Assembly: GCF_900104575.1 (NCBI RefSeq)
Contig: NZ_LT629731.1
Coordinates: 1,099,051-1,163,050 of the forward strand
Length of the DNA: 64,000 bases
Direction of reading: 5' to 3'
DNA from: Bacillus tuaregi
GTDB taxonomy: Bacteria; Bacillota; Bacilli; Bacillales; Cytobacillaceae
In this document: positions 52,309-61,319 of the stretch, one piece after another
Numbering within the stretch: position 1 is the first letter of the stretch
Layout of the letters: each line of letters begins with the position of its first letter
The notes under the pieces: model-generated
Database searches by the model: none
What the model was told of the DNA's origin: nothing
Seen by the model: only the letters and a program-made list of their open reading frames with translations
Translations under genes and position numbers: made by a program

Positions 52309-54336
52309 ATGAGTTCAACGCGATTAGCAATAGATGTAGGCGGTACATTTACGGATGTCTTTGTTTTTGATGAAAATTCTGGAACAATTTCGGTGACGAA
52401 AACCTCTTCGACACCTTCGAATCCAGAGAAAGGGATTTTAGATGGAATTGAAAAGGCTAAGATTAACGGGGAAGATATCAAGGTTTTTTCCCACGGAACT
52501 ACGGTTGGAACAAATGCCTTAATTGAAAGAAAGCTTCCAAAGACCGCGTTAATCACAACAAAGGGATTTAGAGATGTTCCTGAGATTCGTAGAGGAACAA
52601 AAGAGGATATTTGGGATATGTACAAGGATACATCAAAACCGTATATCCAAAGAAGAGACCGCTTTGAAGTGCAAGAAAGAACAGACTTTGAAGGAAATAT
52701 TCTGACCTCCATCAATGAGGACGAAGTACGACTTTTAGCAAGAAAACTTAAAAAGCGTGGAACGGAATCCATTGCCGTATGCTTCATCAATGCCTACGTC
52801 AACGGTGAAAATGAAAGCAAAGTAAAGGCAATATTAGCTGAAGAGCTTCCGGAAGTCTATGTTTGTATCTCTAGTGAGGTATTACCTGAAATCTTTGAGC
52901 ATGAGCGGATGAGTACCACGATTATTAACGCTGTTCTTGGCCCGATTGTCAGTAAATATATTCAAACATTAGAATCTGAAATGGCACAAAAGGGCTATGA
53001 GGATGAAATTCTTGTGCTCCATTCCGGCGGAGGTGTGATGACGTCAACAACGGTTCCACGCTATGCTGCCCGACTAGCAAGCTCTGGAATTGCGGCAGGG
53101 GCAATTGCAAGTAAACATATTGCCAAGCTTTGCGGTTATGAAAACGCTATTGGACTAGACATGGGCGGGACAAGTACAGATATTTCTCTCATGTATGAGG
53201 GTGATATTCGGATTACAAAGGACTGGTCAATCGAATATGGCTATCCAATTGGTTTTCCTAGCATAGAAATCCTAACCATTGGTGCAGGTGGAGGAAGCTT
53301 GGCATGGGTGGATGACGGAGGTTCACTTCGAAACGGTCCGCAAAGTGCCGGCGCAGTTCCTGGACCTGCATGCTATGGAAGGGGTGGAACGGAACCGACT
53401 AATTCAGACGCAAACCTTGTGCTCGGCCGTCTCGGAATCGAATTATTGGATGGTTCCATGAAATTAGATAAAGAGAAAGCTGTACAGGCAGTTAAAAAGG
53501 TGGCTGACCAGTTTGATTATACAATCGAAGAAGCTGCACAGGCAATCATTCAAGTGGCTAATGCCAATATGTGTGATGCATTAAGATTAATCTCTGTGAG
53601 ACGTGGCTATGATCCCCGTGATTTCGCACTGGTCGCCTTCGGTGGTGCAGGTCCTTTACACGGTGCACAATTAGCGAAGGAAATGGAAATTCCAACAATC
53701 ATTGTTCCGCCACACCCAGGGGTTGCTGCTGCAATGGGTTGCTTATTAGTGGATGTTCGTCATGATATCTCTAAGACTTTTGTAAGAAATATCAATGATG
53801 TTTCATTAGATGAGTTGGAAGCTGAATATGTCACGATGGAAAAAGAAGCAGAGGATTTATTAGCTGAAGAAGGAGTTGATAATGATCACTCCACTCTTAT
53901 GCGTTATATCGATATGAGATATAAAGGGCAGTGGCGTTCATTAGCCGTACCAGTCAGCAGTAATCTGCAGTCATTAGATGCTGTGCTGGAGACCTTCCAT
54001 GAAGAGCATAAACGTGAGTTTGCTTTTTCCAACACGGAACAGCTTGTGGAAATTTATGGTCTACGGGTAACAGCAATTGGAACCGTTCCAAAACCTGAAT
54101 TTCCTAAATATGGACCGTCAGGATTACTTGAGGATGCTCTGAAGGGTGTCAGAAATGTATATTTTGACGGTGAAATGTATGCAACAAATGTCTATAACCG
54201 TGAACAAATTCCTGTACTTGCGGAAATTCAAGGTCCAGCAATTGTTGATCAGCTTGATACGACTACGGTCATTCCGCCTAATTTCTCGGCTAGAGTAGAT
54301 GAATATAGAAACTTAATTATTACAGTAAATGAATAA
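52309..54336 (+). CDS. Hydantoinase/oxoprolinase subunit A (HyuA/OplA-like)
   Basis: ATP-dependent amidohydrolase subunit of 675 residues of the actin-like ATPase (ASKHA) fold. It has AIDVGGTFTDVFVFDE near residues 5-20, FSHGTTVGTNALIE near 62-75, GLDMGGTSTDISL near 283-295 and the glycine-rich TIGAGGGSLAW near 323-333. Such proteins activate a lactam or hydantoin ring by phosphorylation before hydrolysis. Candidate substrates are N-methylhydantoin, 5-oxoproline and, from the neighbouring glutarate genes, valerolactam or a related lactam. The sequence does not decide between them. Confidence 0.88.
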   Translation: MSSTRLAIDVGGTFTDVFVFDENSGTISVTKTSSTPSNPEKGILDGIEKAKINGEDIKVFSHGTTVGTNALIERKLPKTALITTKGFRDVPEIRRGTKEDIWDMYKDTSKPYIQRRDRFEVQERTDFEGNILTSINEDEVRLLARKLKKRGTESIAVCFINAYVNGENESKVKAILAEELPEVYVCISSEVLPEIFEHERMSTTIINAVLGPIVSKYIQTLESEMAQKGYEDEILVLHSGGGVMTSTTVPRYAARLASSGIAAGAIASKHIAKLCGYENAIGLDMGGTSTDISLMYEGDIRITKDWSIEYGYPIGFPSIEILTIGAGGGSLAWVDDGGSLRNGPQSAGAVPGPACYGRGGTEPTNSDANLVLGRLGIELLDGSMKLDKEKAVQAVKKVADQFDYTIEEAAQAIIQVANANMCDALRLISVRRGYDPRDFALVAFGGAGPLHGAQLAKEMEIPTIIVPPHPGVAAAMGCLLVDVRHDISKTFVRNINDVSLDELEAEYVTMEKEAEDLLAEEGVDNDHSTLMRYIDMRYKGQWRSLAVPVSSNLQSLDAVLETFHEEHKREFAFSNTEQLVEIYGLRVTAIGTVPKPEFPKYGPSGLLEDALKGVRNVYFDGEMYATNVYNREQIPVLAEIQGPAIVDQLDTTTVIPPNFSARVDEYRNLIITVNE

Positions 54337-54357
54337 GAAAAAGGAGAGGTGAGCGGA

Positions 54358-56334
54358 TTGAATAAAGCGCAAATTATTACAGGTGCAACGAAAAGTAAGC
54401 TGGATCCAGTAACATTTGAAGTGTTAAAGAATGGTTTTGTTAATCTTGTTGATCAGATGGCAGAGCAGATGCTTAGAACCTGCTATTCCTTTGTTATCTA
54501 TAATCGTGATTTCAGCTGCGCATTATGTGATGCCGAGGGAAATACAGTGATGCAAGGAACGCAGGATATTTCAGTTCATGTCGGAACCTTGCACCTAACT
54601 GCTAAAGCGGTTATCGAGGATTTCAAGGACGATATCCATCCAGGGGATGTGTTCCTAGTAAATGACCCTTATCGCGGCGGGACTCATTTTAACGATACAC
54701 GTGTTGTGATGCCTGTTTTCTATAATGATCAACTCATTGCCTTTATGCAGACCAATGGTCATTGGGCAGATATGGGTGGTTCGACACCGGGGTCCTTTGA
54801 TATTAAGGCTAAGGATCATTATGGTGAGGGCGTACGAATCCCTCCTGTTCGTATTTATCATCAAGGTAATTACTTAAAGGATGTCGTGAACCTATTGGTT
54901 ATGAATATGAGGGTTCCAGAAGAGAGATTGGGAGACTTGCAGGCACAGGTTGAAGCAGCGAAAGTAGGACAAACACAGCTGATGGGTATGATTAATAAAT
55001 ATGGTCTTGAAACAACGCTCACAGCCTTTGAAGAGGTTCAGGATTATGTAGAGCGCTTGACGAAGGCAAAAATTCAATCGTTACCAAAAGGAACCTGGGA
55101 TACCGTTGATTATATTGATATGGACCCAGATATCGGAGACGGTCTAATCCCAATCCGGGTGCAGATGACGATATCAGATGAAGAAATCACCTATGATTTG
55201 AATGGGTCTCATCCATATATCGGATGCTTTTTAAATGCAGGCTTTGGTGCATCTTTATCAGCGGCCTATGCGGGTACCAAAACATTCTTTCCAGAAATCC
55301 CTTTAAACTCAGGGTTTTACCGAGCAGTGAAGGTAATCCTACCGGAAAATTCTGTGGTTAATGCACCAAGTCCAATTGCTGTCACAGGGTATTGCTCCGG
55401 TGCGTTCGAGAAAATCTTGAATGCCTGCTTTGAGCTATGGTCTAACATTATGCCTGAAAGAGCCTTAGCTTGTACATTCAACCTTGAATATTTGTTAATT
55501 GGTGGGAATGATAAACGGGATGAAGAGAGCAATTTCTTTATGTGGTATGACTGGATGGCTGGCGGGCATGGAGGTCGTATTGATCGAGATGGTGTGAATG
55601 CTACCTCTCCAGCATTCGGTGTTGGTTTAAGTGTACAGCCATGTGAAGGTCAGGAACGATTATCCCCGGTTGTTACAACAAAGCATGAAATTATTACAGA
55701 TTCAGCCGGTCCTGGAAAATATCGTGGCGGCTGCGGAGTTGAAAAGGGCGGAATATTAACAGAAGTAGAAAATACAGTGATGTCTTATTGCTGTGACCGC
55801 TCTCGCTCGATTACATGGGGAATTTTTGGTGGTCTCCCTTCCACACCTCATGGCGCATGGTTAAATCCAGGTAAAGAGGAAGAACAGTTTTTAGGGACGA
55901 TTTTCTCGAATGTTAAGGTTGAGAAAGGTGATTCATTTACACGACCATCTGCCGGCGGAGGCGGTTTAGGTGATCCGCTTGAAAGGGATATCCAGGCTGT
56001 ACTAGAGGATGTTATTGATGAATACGTTTCCGTTGAAAGAGCGAAGAAAGATTACGGAGTCGTCATTATTGAAGTGGATAAGGATTTGGATCTTTTCGAG
56101 ATAGACTATGAAGCTACGGAAAGGGAAAGGGCATATATTAAAGCCAATCGTAAGAAATGGCTTGAAACGGATCCTAAAGAAGTGGAGCATATGTTTAAAA
56201 ATGATACTATTGATAAACTAGATGTGATACGACGATATGCTGTGATAATGGATTATGCCACAAATAAAGTGCTGAAAACATCAACAGAGCAATTTAGAGA
56301 ATCAGTCAATAAGCGTTCAGTCACCTATTGGTAA
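54358..56334 (+). CDS. Hydantoinase/oxoprolinase subunit B (HyuB/OplB-like)
   Basis: Partner subunit of about 658 residues. It opens LDPVTFEVLKNGFVNL and has RDFSCALCDAEGN, GDVFLVNDPYRGGTHFNDT near 98-116 and AGPGKYRGGCGVEKGG near 455, all typical of HyuB. The preferred TTG at 54358 follows AAAGGAGAG; a GTG at 54349 in the same frame is too close to it. It follows subunit A by 21 bases. The two form one enzyme. A bidirectional terminator comes next. Confidence 0.88.
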   Translation: MNKAQIITGATKSKLDPVTFEVLKNGFVNLVDQMAEQMLRTCYSFVIYNRDFSCALCDAEGNTVMQGTQDISVHVGTLHLTAKAVIEDFKDDIHPGDVFLVNDPYRGGTHFNDTRVVMPVFYNDQLIAFMQTNGHWADMGGSTPGSFDIKAKDHYGEGVRIPPVRIYHQGNYLKDVVNLLVMNMRVPEERLGDLQAQVEAAKVGQTQLMGMINKYGLETTLTAFEEVQDYVERLTKAKIQSLPKGTWDTVDYIDMDPDIGDGLIPIRVQMTISDEEITYDLNGSHPYIGCFLNAGFGASLSAAYAGTKTFFPEIPLNSGFYRAVKVILPENSVVNAPSPIAVTGYCSGAFEKILNACFELWSNIMPERALACTFNLEYLLIGGNDKRDEESNFFMWYDWMAGGHGGRIDRDGVNATSPAFGVGLSVQPCEGQERLSPVVTTKHEIITDSAGPGKYRGGCGVEKGGILTEVENTVMSYCCDRSRSITWGIFGGLPSTPHGAWLNPGKEEEQFLGTIFSNVKVEKGDSFTRPSAGGGGLGDPLERDIQAVLEDVIDEYVSVERAKKDYGVVIIEVDKDLDLFEIDYEATERERAYIKANRKKWLETDPKEVEHMFKNDTIDKLDVIRRYAVIMDYATNKVLKTSTEQFRESVNKRSVTYW

Positions 56335-56392
56335 TAACTGTCTTGAACACATGGCAAGGTGATTGATAAGAAAAGGCGGTATATTCTCACTA

Positions 56393-56444
56393 TAAAAAAC
56401 TTTATGCAGGTCGGATGATACTCCGCCTGTATAAAGTTTTTTAT
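56393..56444. terminator. Bidirectional terminator between hyuB and activator 2
   Basis: AAAAACTTTATGCAGG pairs with CCTGTATAAAGTTTTT (one mismatch), with T runs on both strands. Confidence 0.9.
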
Positions 56445-56448
56445 TTAA

Positions 56449-57858
56449 CTATTTTTCTGTTTGGTATTTTTTTAGCTTGCGTACCACCGAAGGCTGACTG
56501 ATTCCTAAGTGTTTCGCTATTTCATAGGTTGATTTACAATGCTGAGAAGCTTTTAATAGTAGTCTTTTCTCCAGTTCTTCCAATGCAGCCTTTAAATCCA
56601 GGCCATCAAATATAGTAAAGTCCTTCTCATTTTCAGCTTGGATACTGACAAAGGATGGAACTGTACTTTCGATAGTCTCACCTTGGAAGAAAGCAGGAAG
56701 GTCTGTTGGTAAAATGGTAGCAGCCTCTGTTGTCAAAATAAGCCTTTCAATCAAGTTTTCTAACTCACGAACATTGCCGGGCCACCTGTAGGCAATTAAG
56801 AAGTCATAGGTCGTGGCATGAAGCTTTTTTGACGTTTTATATTTTTCGTTCATTGCATCAACATAATGATTGATTAATATAGGGATTTCCTCTTTACGTT
56901 CCCGTAATGGCGGAATGTGGAGCGGGATAACATTTAATCTGTAATATAAGTCCAGGCGAAATTTACCTTTTTCAACCATTTCTTCTAAATTTTGATTTGT
57001 TGCCGTGACAAGCCGAAAGTCGACATGCTGCTCTTTTTTGCCTCCGATTCTCATAAACTTCTTTTCCTGCAAAACTTTCAATAACTTAACCTGCATCGAG
57101 AGTGGTAGCTCGCCGATTTCATCTAAAAATAATGTTCCGTTATGTGCTTGTTCAATTAAACCCTGTTTCCCTTTTTTTGTTGCGCCAGTAAAAGAACCTG
57201 CTTCATAACCAAACATTTCTGACTCGAAAAGACTTTCAGGAATGGTACTACAGTTTACTTCAATAAAGGGTTCCTTACTACGCTGGCTTTGGTTATGTAG
57301 TTCGTGAGCAAACATACTCTTTCCAACTCCTGATTCACCTAATAGTAACACGGTTGCATCTGAGTCCGCGACACGATGAATCGTATTGCCGATTTGCTGC
57401 ATTTCTTTGCTGCGATAATAAATGCCTTCTTTTCTTCGTAGTTCCTCAACTTCTGTTTGGTAGCCCTGTAGTTTACGCTCTAATTTTTCGTATTGCTCCT
57501 GAAGATTTCTAATTTCTGTTTGGTCTTGAGCATAGCTAATTACTCGGATAATGGAACCGTCATCAGCAAAAATAGGATACCCTTGTGTCATAATTATTTT
57601 TCCCGTTTGTGTATGCTGCATAATTTGTACAGTTTTTTTTTCTCTCAATACCAATGCCGTAATGGATGGAGTAAGAACAGCTTCTTTTTCGAGCTGATAC
57701 ACAGATTTCCCTTTATATTCATCTGTCTCGATTCCATAAACAGACCAATGTTCAGCATTTGTTTCTAGGATCATTCCGTTTGCATCTGCAATCGTTATAT
57801 TATTATTGGACGTTTCAATAATCGAATTTAATATTTTATTTGCTAAAGAATCCTCCAT
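56449..57858 (-). CDS. Sigma-54-dependent activator 2 (PAS-AAA+-HTH)
   Basis: Enhancer-binding protein of 469 residues. The PAS domain (about 10-115) is followed by a coiled segment. The AAA+ domain has GESGVGKS (Walker A) near 178-185, GSFTGA near 224-229 and LFLDEIGELP (Walker B). The C-terminal Fis-type helix-turn-helix is STYEIAKHLGISQPSVVRKL. It is convergent with the hydantoinase genes and divergent from the second aldehyde dehydrogenase, so it probably activates both. Distinct from activator 1 in PAS and linker sequence. Confidence 0.92.
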   Translation of the reverse strand: MEDSLANKILNSIIETSNNNITIADANGMILETNAEHWSVYGIETDEYKGKSVYQLEKEAVLTPSITALVLREKKTVQIMQHTQTGKIIMTQGYPIFADDGSIIRVISYAQDQTEIRNLQEQYEKLERKLQGYQTEVEELRRKEGIYYRSKEMQQIGNTIHRVADSDATVLLLGESGVGKSMFAHELHNQSQRSKEPFIEVNCSTIPESLFESEMFGYEAGSFTGATKKGKQGLIEQAHNGTLFLDEIGELPLSMQVKLLKVLQEKKFMRIGGKKEQHVDFRLVTATNQNLEEMVEKGKFRLDLYYRLNVIPLHIPPLRERKEEIPILINHYVDAMNEKYKTSKKLHATTYDFLIAYRWPGNVRELENLIERLILTTEAATILPTDLPAFFQGETIESTVPSFVSIQAENEKDFTIFDGLDLKAALEELEKRLLLKASQHCKSTYEIAKHLGISQPSVVRKLKKYQTEK

Positions 57859-57913
57859 TTACATCCTCCTTTATTTCAGCTTCGAGGTTTAATAGCTTAC
57901 TATAATGCCTCTA

Positions 57914-57935
57914 TTTGATTCAAATATAAATCAAA
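57914..57935 (+). promoter_or_regulatory. Candidate activator 2 site
   Basis: TTTGATT, eight bases, AATCAAA. A 7-base perfect inverted repeat related to the TGATTTAATATTG arm before the hydantoinase genes. It lies between the divergent activator and dehydrogenase genes. Confidence 0.5.
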
Positions 57936-58041
57936 ATAAACTAATAATCAAGAATTGAATTAAAATTCTAAAAATTTAATCCAGTTTTGAATCAACCTCC
58001 ATAAAAAGTCAATTTTTGCCTTAATTAATCAAAAAATAGGT

Positions 58042-58057
58042 TGGCATGGTTATTGCT
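58042..58057 (+). promoter_or_regulatory. Sigma-54 promoter of the second aldehyde dehydrogenase
   Basis: TGGCATGGTTATTGCT with correct GG-GC spacing, 65 bases before the gene. Confidence 0.9.
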
Positions 58058-58122
58058 TATTCATTTTATATAAAAATTTTTTATCGGTTGAAGCATCAAC
58101 CTGTAAGATAAGGAGGAAAATT

Positions 58123-59577
58123 GTGACTAAATATTTAAATTTCATCGGAGGCGAATGGAAAGATTCTAAGAATGGGGCAGTGAAAGAACACTATAATCCT
58201 GCCAACCCATCGCAACTTATTGGATATACCGTACCTGCAACTGCAGACGAAGTAAATGAAGCTGTTGGACAGGCAAAATTGTCCTTCTTGACATGGAAGC
58301 AGCGTTCTCCTGTAGAAAGAGGGGAAATACTAAGAAAAGCTGCCGATCTATTGGAAGCGCAAGCACAGGGTATTGCTGAAACTGCCACAAAGGAAATGGG
58401 AAAAAGATTGATAGAAATGAAGGGTGAAGTCCTCCGTGGAGCAGCTATATTGCGCTACTATGCACAAGAAGGTATGAGAAAGCAGGGTGAAGTCTTACCA
58501 TCAGCTAATAGTCAAAATACACTTTATTCAATGAGAGTTCCTCTTGGTGTTGTTTCTGTTATTACACCTTGGAATTTTCCAGTAGCGATACCAATATGGA
58601 AAATTGCACCAGCATTAGTGTATGGGAACACAGTCGTTTGGAAGCCATCACAGGAGACCGGTATAACTGCTGTAAAAATTGCAGAGGTATTTGAACAAGC
58701 TGGTTTGCCGGCTGGCGTATTAAATCTAGTCAATGGAAGCGGAGAAATCGTTGGAAATACACTCGTTGAGCATCCCGAGATTGCAGCCATTACTTTTACG
58801 GGCTCTAACCGAGTGGGAAGACAGCTGGCTTCCAAAGCGGTCGCACAAAATAAAAAGTACCAGCTTGAGCTCGGTGGGAAAAATCCTGTTATTGTTCTTG
58901 AGGATGCCGATTTAGATTTGGCTGCAAAATTAACAATCGATGGTGCCATGAAGCAAACAGGGCAGCGCTGTACAGCTACAAGCCGGGTTTATGTTGAACA
59001 ATCAATATATGAGACTTTTATTGAAAAGCTATTAGAACAAGTGAGTCAAATTAAAGTTGGAGATGGTCTGGAAGAGACTGTTACGATGGGGCCTGTTGCT
59101 TCCAAAAAACAATTTGAAACCGTTACCTCTTATATTAACAAAGGAATTGAAGAAGGGGCAGAAATTCTTTATGGTGGACAAGCACTAGATGCTGCAGTCT
59201 ATAACAGTGGTTATTTTATTGAACCGACAATATTTGGAAAAGTAACAAATGAAATGACCATTGCCAGAGAAGAAATATTTGGTCCGGTATTAGCGGTAGT
59301 TAAAGTGGAAAATTATACAGATGCACTTACACAAGCCAATGATACAATCTATGGATTAAGTGCTTCATTATTCACAAATAATCTAGATAAAGCCTTTGAT
59401 TTTATTAAAAATAGTGAAGTTGGAATGGTGCAGATTAACGGTGAAACAGGCGGAGCAGAACCGCAAGCGCCGTTTGGTGGTATGAAGGAATCTAGCTCTG
59501 GAACTCGGGAACAAGGTCAGGCAGCAATGGAATTTTTTACAGCTTATAAAACAGTAGCAATCACTACAAATCTGTAG
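58123..59577 (+). CDS. Aldehyde dehydrogenase, 2-oxoglutarate-semialdehyde dehydrogenase-like (YcbD type)
   Basis: NAD(P)-dependent aldehyde dehydrogenase of 484 residues. It has PWNFPVAIPIWK near 149-160, FTGSNRVGR near 224-232, ELGGKNPVI with the general-base Glu near 249 and GQRCTATSR with the catalytic Cys near 284. The C-terminal GETGGAEPQAPFGGMKESS segment is typical of alpha-ketoglutaric semialdehyde dehydrogenases such as B. subtilis YcbD. It may use that or a related C5/C6 semialdehyde. The start is GTG behind GGAGG. Confidence 0.85.
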   Translation: MTKYLNFIGGEWKDSKNGAVKEHYNPANPSQLIGYTVPATADEVNEAVGQAKLSFLTWKQRSPVERGEILRKAADLLEAQAQGIAETATKEMGKRLIEMKGEVLRGAAILRYYAQEGMRKQGEVLPSANSQNTLYSMRVPLGVVSVITPWNFPVAIPIWKIAPALVYGNTVVWKPSQETGITAVKIAEVFEQAGLPAGVLNLVNGSGEIVGNTLVEHPEIAAITFTGSNRVGRQLASKAVAQNKKYQLELGGKNPVIVLEDADLDLAAKLTIDGAMKQTGQRCTATSRVYVEQSIYETFIEKLLEQVSQIKVGDGLEETVTMGPVASKKQFETVTSYINKGIEEGAEILYGGQALDAAVYNSGYFIEPTIFGKVTNEMTIAREEIFGPVLAVVKVENYTDALTQANDTIYGLSASLFTNNLDKAFDFIKNSEVGMVQINGETGGAEPQAPFGGMKESSSGTREQGQAAMEFFTAYKTVAITTNL

Positions 59578-59656
59578 AATAACAAACAATAAAATGATTT
59601 ATCTCAAAACATTAAAAAAGAAGGTGTCATAAATAATATCGAAGAGGTGAGTGTAA

Positions 59657-61072
59657 TTGGATAAGCGTAACTCTAGTAAAGTGTTGTCGAGGATGGATGT
59701 GATATTCCTTGCTTTTGGCGCAATGATTGGCTGGGGCTGGGTCGTATTATCTGGAAATTGGATTAACTCTGCCGGAATGGTTGGAGCCATGATTGCTTTT
59801 CTTGGTGGGGGAGTTCTTGTTATCTTTGTCGGCTTAGTATATGCAGAACTTACAGCAGCCATGCCGGATGTTGGCGGAGAATTGTACTATACCTTAAGGG
59901 GAATAGGTCCGAAGACAGCCTTCGTCTCTGCCTGGGCGCTAGCATTAGGGTATTTATCTGTTGTTGCCTTTGAAGCAGTTGCACTGCCTACGGTAATTGA
60001 ATACATTTTTCCAAATTATAAAATGGGTTATCTGTATACTGTAGCAGAGTATGATGTCTATTTTACTTGGGTATTAGTCGGATCTATTGTATCGATCATT
60101 GTGACAGCGATCAATTACTTTGGAATGAAATCAGCGGCTGTTTTCCAAATGGTCTTAACGGTCATTATAGCGTTGATTGGTATCATGCTTATGGTCGGTG
60201 CAGGAGTTAATGGGAATTTTGCCAACGCGGACCCATTGTTCTCAGGCGGAAGCGCTGGTATTATTACGGTTCTTGTCATGACTCCATTCTTATTCGTTGG
60301 CTTTGATGTAATCCCTCAGGCTTCCAGTGAGATGAATGTATCACCGAAAGCAATTGGGAAGCTGCTTATTTTCTCTGTAGTGGTAGCGGTTATCTTCTAT
60401 GTGGGTATTATTTTTGCAGTTGGTGTTGCATTGGATCAAAATACGTTAGCTGCTTCAGTTCTACCAACAGCAGATGCCATGGCAGCGGTGTTTGGTTCAG
60501 ATTTATTTTCAACAATATTAATCCTTGGAGGCGTAGCTGGAATTTTAACGAGCTGGAATGCTTTCATTGTAGGAGGAAGCCGCGTACTTCTGTCTATGGC
60601 TGAGAAGAAAATGATCCCAGCGTGGTTTGGAAAAATACACCCTAAATATGGTACACCTGTAAATGCAGTTATGTTTATTGGCGGATTAGCTACCTTCGCT
60701 CCGTTATTAGGTCGTCCGATGTTAGTTTGGTTGGTTGATGCAGGTGGTTTAGCCATTGTAATTGGTTATTTATTAGTATCGATTGCTTTCGTCCAGCTGC
60801 GTAAAAAAGAACCCAATATGGAGCGTCCTTTCCGGGCTGGGAAATCCAGTGCTGTTGGCTGGATAGCAACTATATTAGGCATTGGTTTTATCGCTATGTA
60901 CATGCCGGGTATGCCGGCTGCACTAATCTGGCCATATGAGTGGATTATTTTTGCTGGTTGGTGGGGGATAGGCTTTGTACTTATGTATAGAATGAGAGAA
61001 AACTTTGTGCCAGGAAAAATCACCTATCGTGCGGAAGTTACACAATCCATAGAAGAAATACGAAATAGTTAA
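59657..61072 (+). CDS. APC-superfamily amino acid/amine permease
   Basis: A 471-residue membrane protein with about 12 helices. The substrate loop of helix 1 is FGAMIGWGWVVLSGNW near residues 16-31, and helix 2 ends AAMPDVGGELYYTLR. It follows the dehydrogenase by 79 bases without a terminator, so both are under the same sigma-54 promoter. It probably imports the compound degraded here, for example a lactam, hydantoin or omega-amino acid. The start is a TTG behind GAGGTGAG. Confidence 0.85.
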   Translation: MDKRNSSKVLSRMDVIFLAFGAMIGWGWVVLSGNWINSAGMVGAMIAFLGGGVLVIFVGLVYAELTAAMPDVGGELYYTLRGIGPKTAFVSAWALALGYLSVVAFEAVALPTVIEYIFPNYKMGYLYTVAEYDVYFTWVLVGSIVSIIVTAINYFGMKSAAVFQMVLTVIIALIGIMLMVGAGVNGNFANADPLFSGGSAGIITVLVMTPFLFVGFDVIPQASSEMNVSPKAIGKLLIFSVVVAVIFYVGIIFAVGVALDQNTLAASVLPTADAMAAVFGSDLFSTILILGGVAGILTSWNAFIVGGSRVLLSMAEKKMIPAWFGKIHPKYGTPVNAVMFIGGLATFAPLLGRPMLVWLVDAGGLAIVIGYLLVSIAFVQLRKKEPNMERPFRAGKSSAVGWIATILGIGFIAMYMPGMPAALIWPYEWIIFAGWWGIGFVLMYRMRENFVPGKITYRAEVTQSIEEIRNS

Positions 61073-61145
61073 CGTTATAAAAACTGACTATTTAAAAAAT
61101 AATGATTTGAAGTAGTTATTAAGTTGGTATATTAGTAGAAAATCC

Positions 61146-61187
61146 AACATATAAACCTGCTAATTATAGCAGGTTTATATGTTTTTT
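61146..61187 (+). terminator. Terminator after the permease
   Basis: CATATAAACCTGCTA pairs with TAGCAGGTTTATATG, then T's. Confidence 0.9.
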
Positions 61188-61319
61188 ATTGAATATATTC
61201 AAACTTCGACGATTTTCAAGTAAGAAAATATTACATAATACTATTCATATGATGGAAAATGAGTTATTATATAAGAGTATTAAGATAATTCTAAAATTTT
61301 TGAATAATAGGTGAGAAAT

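Noticed and set aside
52293-52790. Minus-strand frame opposite the hydantoinase A gene
   Set aside because: Shadow frame over a well-conserved gene; also overlaps the leader, with no ribosome site.
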